Assembly: GCA_963920635.1 (NCBI GenBank)
Contig: OY987302.1
Coordinates: 27,813,278-27,877,277, forward strand
Length of the DNA: 64,000 nucleotides
Reading direction: 5' to 3'
DNA from: Pseudeuparius sepicola
Taxonomy: Eukaryota > Arthropoda > Insecta > Coleoptera > Anthribidae
Part shown: positions 61,656 through 64,000 of the stretch, piece after piece
Numbering within the stretch: position 1 is the first letter of the stretch
Layout of the letters: every line of letters begins with the position of its first letter
Made by a program: the position numbers and the translations under genes
Notes under the pieces: model-generated
The model's database searches: none
What the model was told of the DNA's origin: nothing
The model's input: the letters and a program-made list of their open reading frames with translations, nothing else

Positions 61656-64000
61656 ATACATAAAAAATTAAAGAAAATATCACGCGGACTAAACGGGTAA
61701 ACTTGTCTGTCTTCCCGTCGTTCACAGGTAACCATACAGGGTGAACTGTTACAGTCTCCCCCCCCCTGGTCTCGTGCTCGTCCCGAGGAGAGACCAGAAA
61801 CTTTCTTGGGTCGGCCTCTTCTTATTCCAACGACAGGAGGCGTCTCTTGGGTGCTAACTTCAATAGGCGTGAGAGACGAAATGTGGTACTTGCCCAAAGG
61901 TACAGTTGGCTGTTTGGGATCTACCACTTCATAACTTGTAGAGGACACTTGTCGGTGAATCTGATAGGGGCCATATCTTTTCGGCTGGAATTTACTGGAT
62001 ATGCCTTTGTCGGCATTGCTGATGGTGTGGAGAGTAACCCACACGTTGTCTCCTTTAGATAAAGGCGGCAGCGCACTTCGCTTGGCGTCGACATAACACT
62101 TTTGTCGGTCCTGCTGTCGATCATGAAGTTCTCTTGCTTCTTGCCAGGTAAATGCCATTCGTTGGAGGTACGGAGTAATCTCTGGTATAAAATTATCGCT
62201 TTCAACAACCGCACGAAAGTCGTTAACAACGTCGTCGAGAGTTCTTAGCTCTCTACCAAAGGTCAGATAGGCGGCAGACTTTCCTGTAGTTTCACACCGC
62301 GCCGAATTCATGGCAAATCGTATCATGGGTAACTTCTCTGGCCAAGTAGTATGCTTCTTTCCTACTAACATAGCCAACCGTGGTTTCAGATCACGATTCT
62401 TTCGTTCTACCATGTTTGCAGAAGCATGGTATAATGGGGTAAAGGCTTCTTTAATATCCATGGTAAAACACACTTGCTGCATAACAGCAGATACAAATTG
62501 AACTCCATTGTCACTTATTATTTTCCTTGGTATGCCATATCTTAAGAAAACTTCATTAATAAAGGTTTGTGCGCATTCTTCAGCCGTAGCTCGCTGCAAT
62601 GCGAAGATTTCAACCCATTTTGTTGAAGTATCTTCAATGATATAAATCCACCTCATGCCTTTAGATTCTGGTAATGGACCAAAAATGTCTATGGAAATAA
62701 CCTCAAATCCTTTAGAATGTGCAGGTGTCTGCAGAAGACCGGAGGACTTCTGGTTCGTTGCTTTATAACGTTGACAATCTGGACACTTCTTGACATATTC
62801 GGTAATAAAACGTCGCATCCCGGGAAAGTAGTACCGTTTTGCTATTCGCTGGTATGTGCGCTCAACACCATAATGAGCAGCCGTGGGGGCGTAGTGATAT
62901 TCTTTTAATATACGTTCACGTTCGTGTGCAGGAACAACTAATTGAGCTTCATCTTCTTCTGACGAGTACTTATATAAAACACCACCCGATACTAGATAAC
63001 CTCGATCTGTCCAGCGTACAATGTCTCGATCAGTAGAATCCTCAAAACACTTAATAATCTTCTGGAGATCAGAGTCCTTGAGCTGTTCAGCTCTCAAATC
63101 GGCAGAACTTCTATGAGGCAATTCAATGGATACAGTACAAAGGTCACAACTTTCTGTTTCAATATGCTTACAGGGTGGCCGCGATAGAGCGTCAGCAATA
63201 ACATTTCTTTTACCAGGTATATATTCTATCTTAACATCAAAACTTTGTATCATCAAAGCCCAACGGGCCAATCGTTCTGTCGATGATTTCAAGTTTAGCA
63301 ACCACCTTAACGGCTGATGATCAGTCTGTAATATAATGTGAGCACCATCGACGTAACCTCGAAATTTATTAAGAGCCCAGACCACTGCGAGGGCTTCCCT
63401 CTCGGAAGTAGAATAGTTTCGCTCCGCCGAAGTTAAAAGTCTGCTAGCGTACTCAACTGGGTGTTCGTTAGGACCTTCACCTTGTAGCAATACAGCACCT
63501 AAAGCATAACTACTGGCATCAGTGCGCATAAGGAAGGTTTTTGTTTCATCACTCTGTTGCAAAATTGGTGCAGTTACCAAACATCTCTTCAGAATGTCAA
63601 ATGAATTTTAATGCTTGTATGTCCATTGGAAGGTTGCGTTTTTCTTAGTTAGGTCGCTCAATGGACGTGAAATTTCTGCAAAATTTTTGACGAATCGGCG
63701 GTACCAACTAGCTGCTTGTAAAAACGATTGGACTTCCTTCACATTTCTGGGTGGAATTCTGTCAGCTAGGGCACTGGTTTTCTCGGGGTCTACAGATATC
63801 CCATCCGTTGTGATTAAATGTCCCAGATATTTGACTTGTGGACAATCAAAGACCCATTTTGACCTGTTGGCACGCAATTTACACTGCCGGAGTCTGTCAA
63901 ATACTATCTGCAAATCTTGAACATGCTCTTCAAAACTTGCTGAGAGCACAATTAATTAGATCGTCGAGGTAGGCCAAAATCATGACATTTCCCACACCTC
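61640..64000 (-). pseudogene. Ty3/gypsy retrotransposon pol, 3' part (RT end, RNase H, integrase), cut by window edge
   Basis: Minus strand. At the edge the RT active-site box YLDD is read, followed at once by a 4-bp tandem duplication (AATT at about 63950-63957) that shifts the frame. The RT tail runs 63949-63611 (VKYLGHLIT, SFLQAASWYRRFV), then a single TAA at 63608-63610. In the same frame 646 codons continue to 61640, numbered from 63580. RNase H has D21, E60, D87 and IADALSR. Integrase has zinc ligands H229, H236, C266, C269 and the catalytic D298, D357, E392 (34 residues between the last two). The GPY/F module is at about 531-560. All integrase residues are present, so decay is limited to the shift and the stop. 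The frame crosses the polypurine tract and ends in the presumed LTR. Gag and the rest of RT lie beyond 64000. Confidence 0.9.
61755..61766 (-). other. Polypurine tract and presumed start of the 3' LTR
   Basis: On the minus strand nine G's and AGAC (61766-61754) precede TGTAACAGTTCACCC (from 61753), a usual polypurine tract/LTR junction. The LTR end is not identifiable; the Jockey-type relic up to about 61655 limits it to roughly 100 bases, so it is probably truncated. Confidence 0.4.

Overview
The window reads as nuclear DNA of an arthropod, most likely an insect with a large, AT-rich, transposon-dense genome. The clues are mariner/Tc1, DUF4817-type, hAT-like, Jockey and Ty3/gypsy proteins of insect type, TATA plus TCAGT core promoters, tRNA-derived SINEs, and dozens of inverted-repeat (foldback) elements. 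No bacterial operon, rRNA, functional tRNA or CRISPR array is present, and I recognise no ordinary single-copy host gene. The only long uninterrupted protein genes are a Tc1 transposase (15993-16997) and the RNase H-integrase part of a gypsy pol (61640-63607, minus strand). Everything else coding is a relic.

Layout. 0.6-1.7 kb: a non-LTR reverse transcriptase relic split by a 437-bp insertion that has a 12-bp target duplication and a hammerhead-ribozyme-like fold. 3-9.4 kb: a TAAGGTAA element, a Mutator-like element (25-bp perfect ends, 10-bp target duplication), TCAAGTCAAG-rich repeats and a 1-kb foldback. 10.3-10.9 kb: a Jockey-type endonuclease relic fused at one point to a mariner-like transposase tail. 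11.6-12.5 kb: a tandem duplication. 14.4-19.9 kb: the Tc1 gene and several foldbacks between two inverted 84-bp identical ends. 20.2-23.9 kb: a Crypton-like tyrosine recombinase pseudogene with a probable intron, between inverted repeats. 24.4-27.2 kb: a foldback, then an element with 20-bp palindromic site arrays and a captured promoter-like core, then a SINE. 30.5-34.9 kb: one foldback inside another, then a DUF4817-type transposase relic. 36-41 kb: an orphan core promoter, a 155-bp-arm hairpin, a 122-bp tandem array, a LINE 3' end, a SINE and a hAT element with an 8-bp target duplication. 43-52 kb: foldbacks, a dispersed unknown repeat, and a zinc-finger/hAT-like pseudogene interrupted by a TA-flanked foldback. 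53-55 kb: a 2-kb multiply nested foldback. 57-60 kb: a GC-rich gypsy relic and a DUF4817 transposase inside its own TA-flanked element. 61-64 kb: a Jockey piece and the gypsy pol, which runs off the window edge.

How the pieces relate. Many foldbacks start with CAGGGTG, CAGTGTG, CACTGTG or CAGAGTGG and sit between TA dinucleotides. The DUF4817-type relic at 58825-59964 carries the same kind of end (CAGGGTGTAACTTTG) plus TA, so I infer that this transposase class mobilised the foldbacks. The tRNA-derived SINE (five copies) would depend on a LINE. The R2-like RT family, present as an internal RT piece (630-1665) and a 3' end (38964-39250), is one possible partner. Family names come from protein motifs read by eye; no database search was run.
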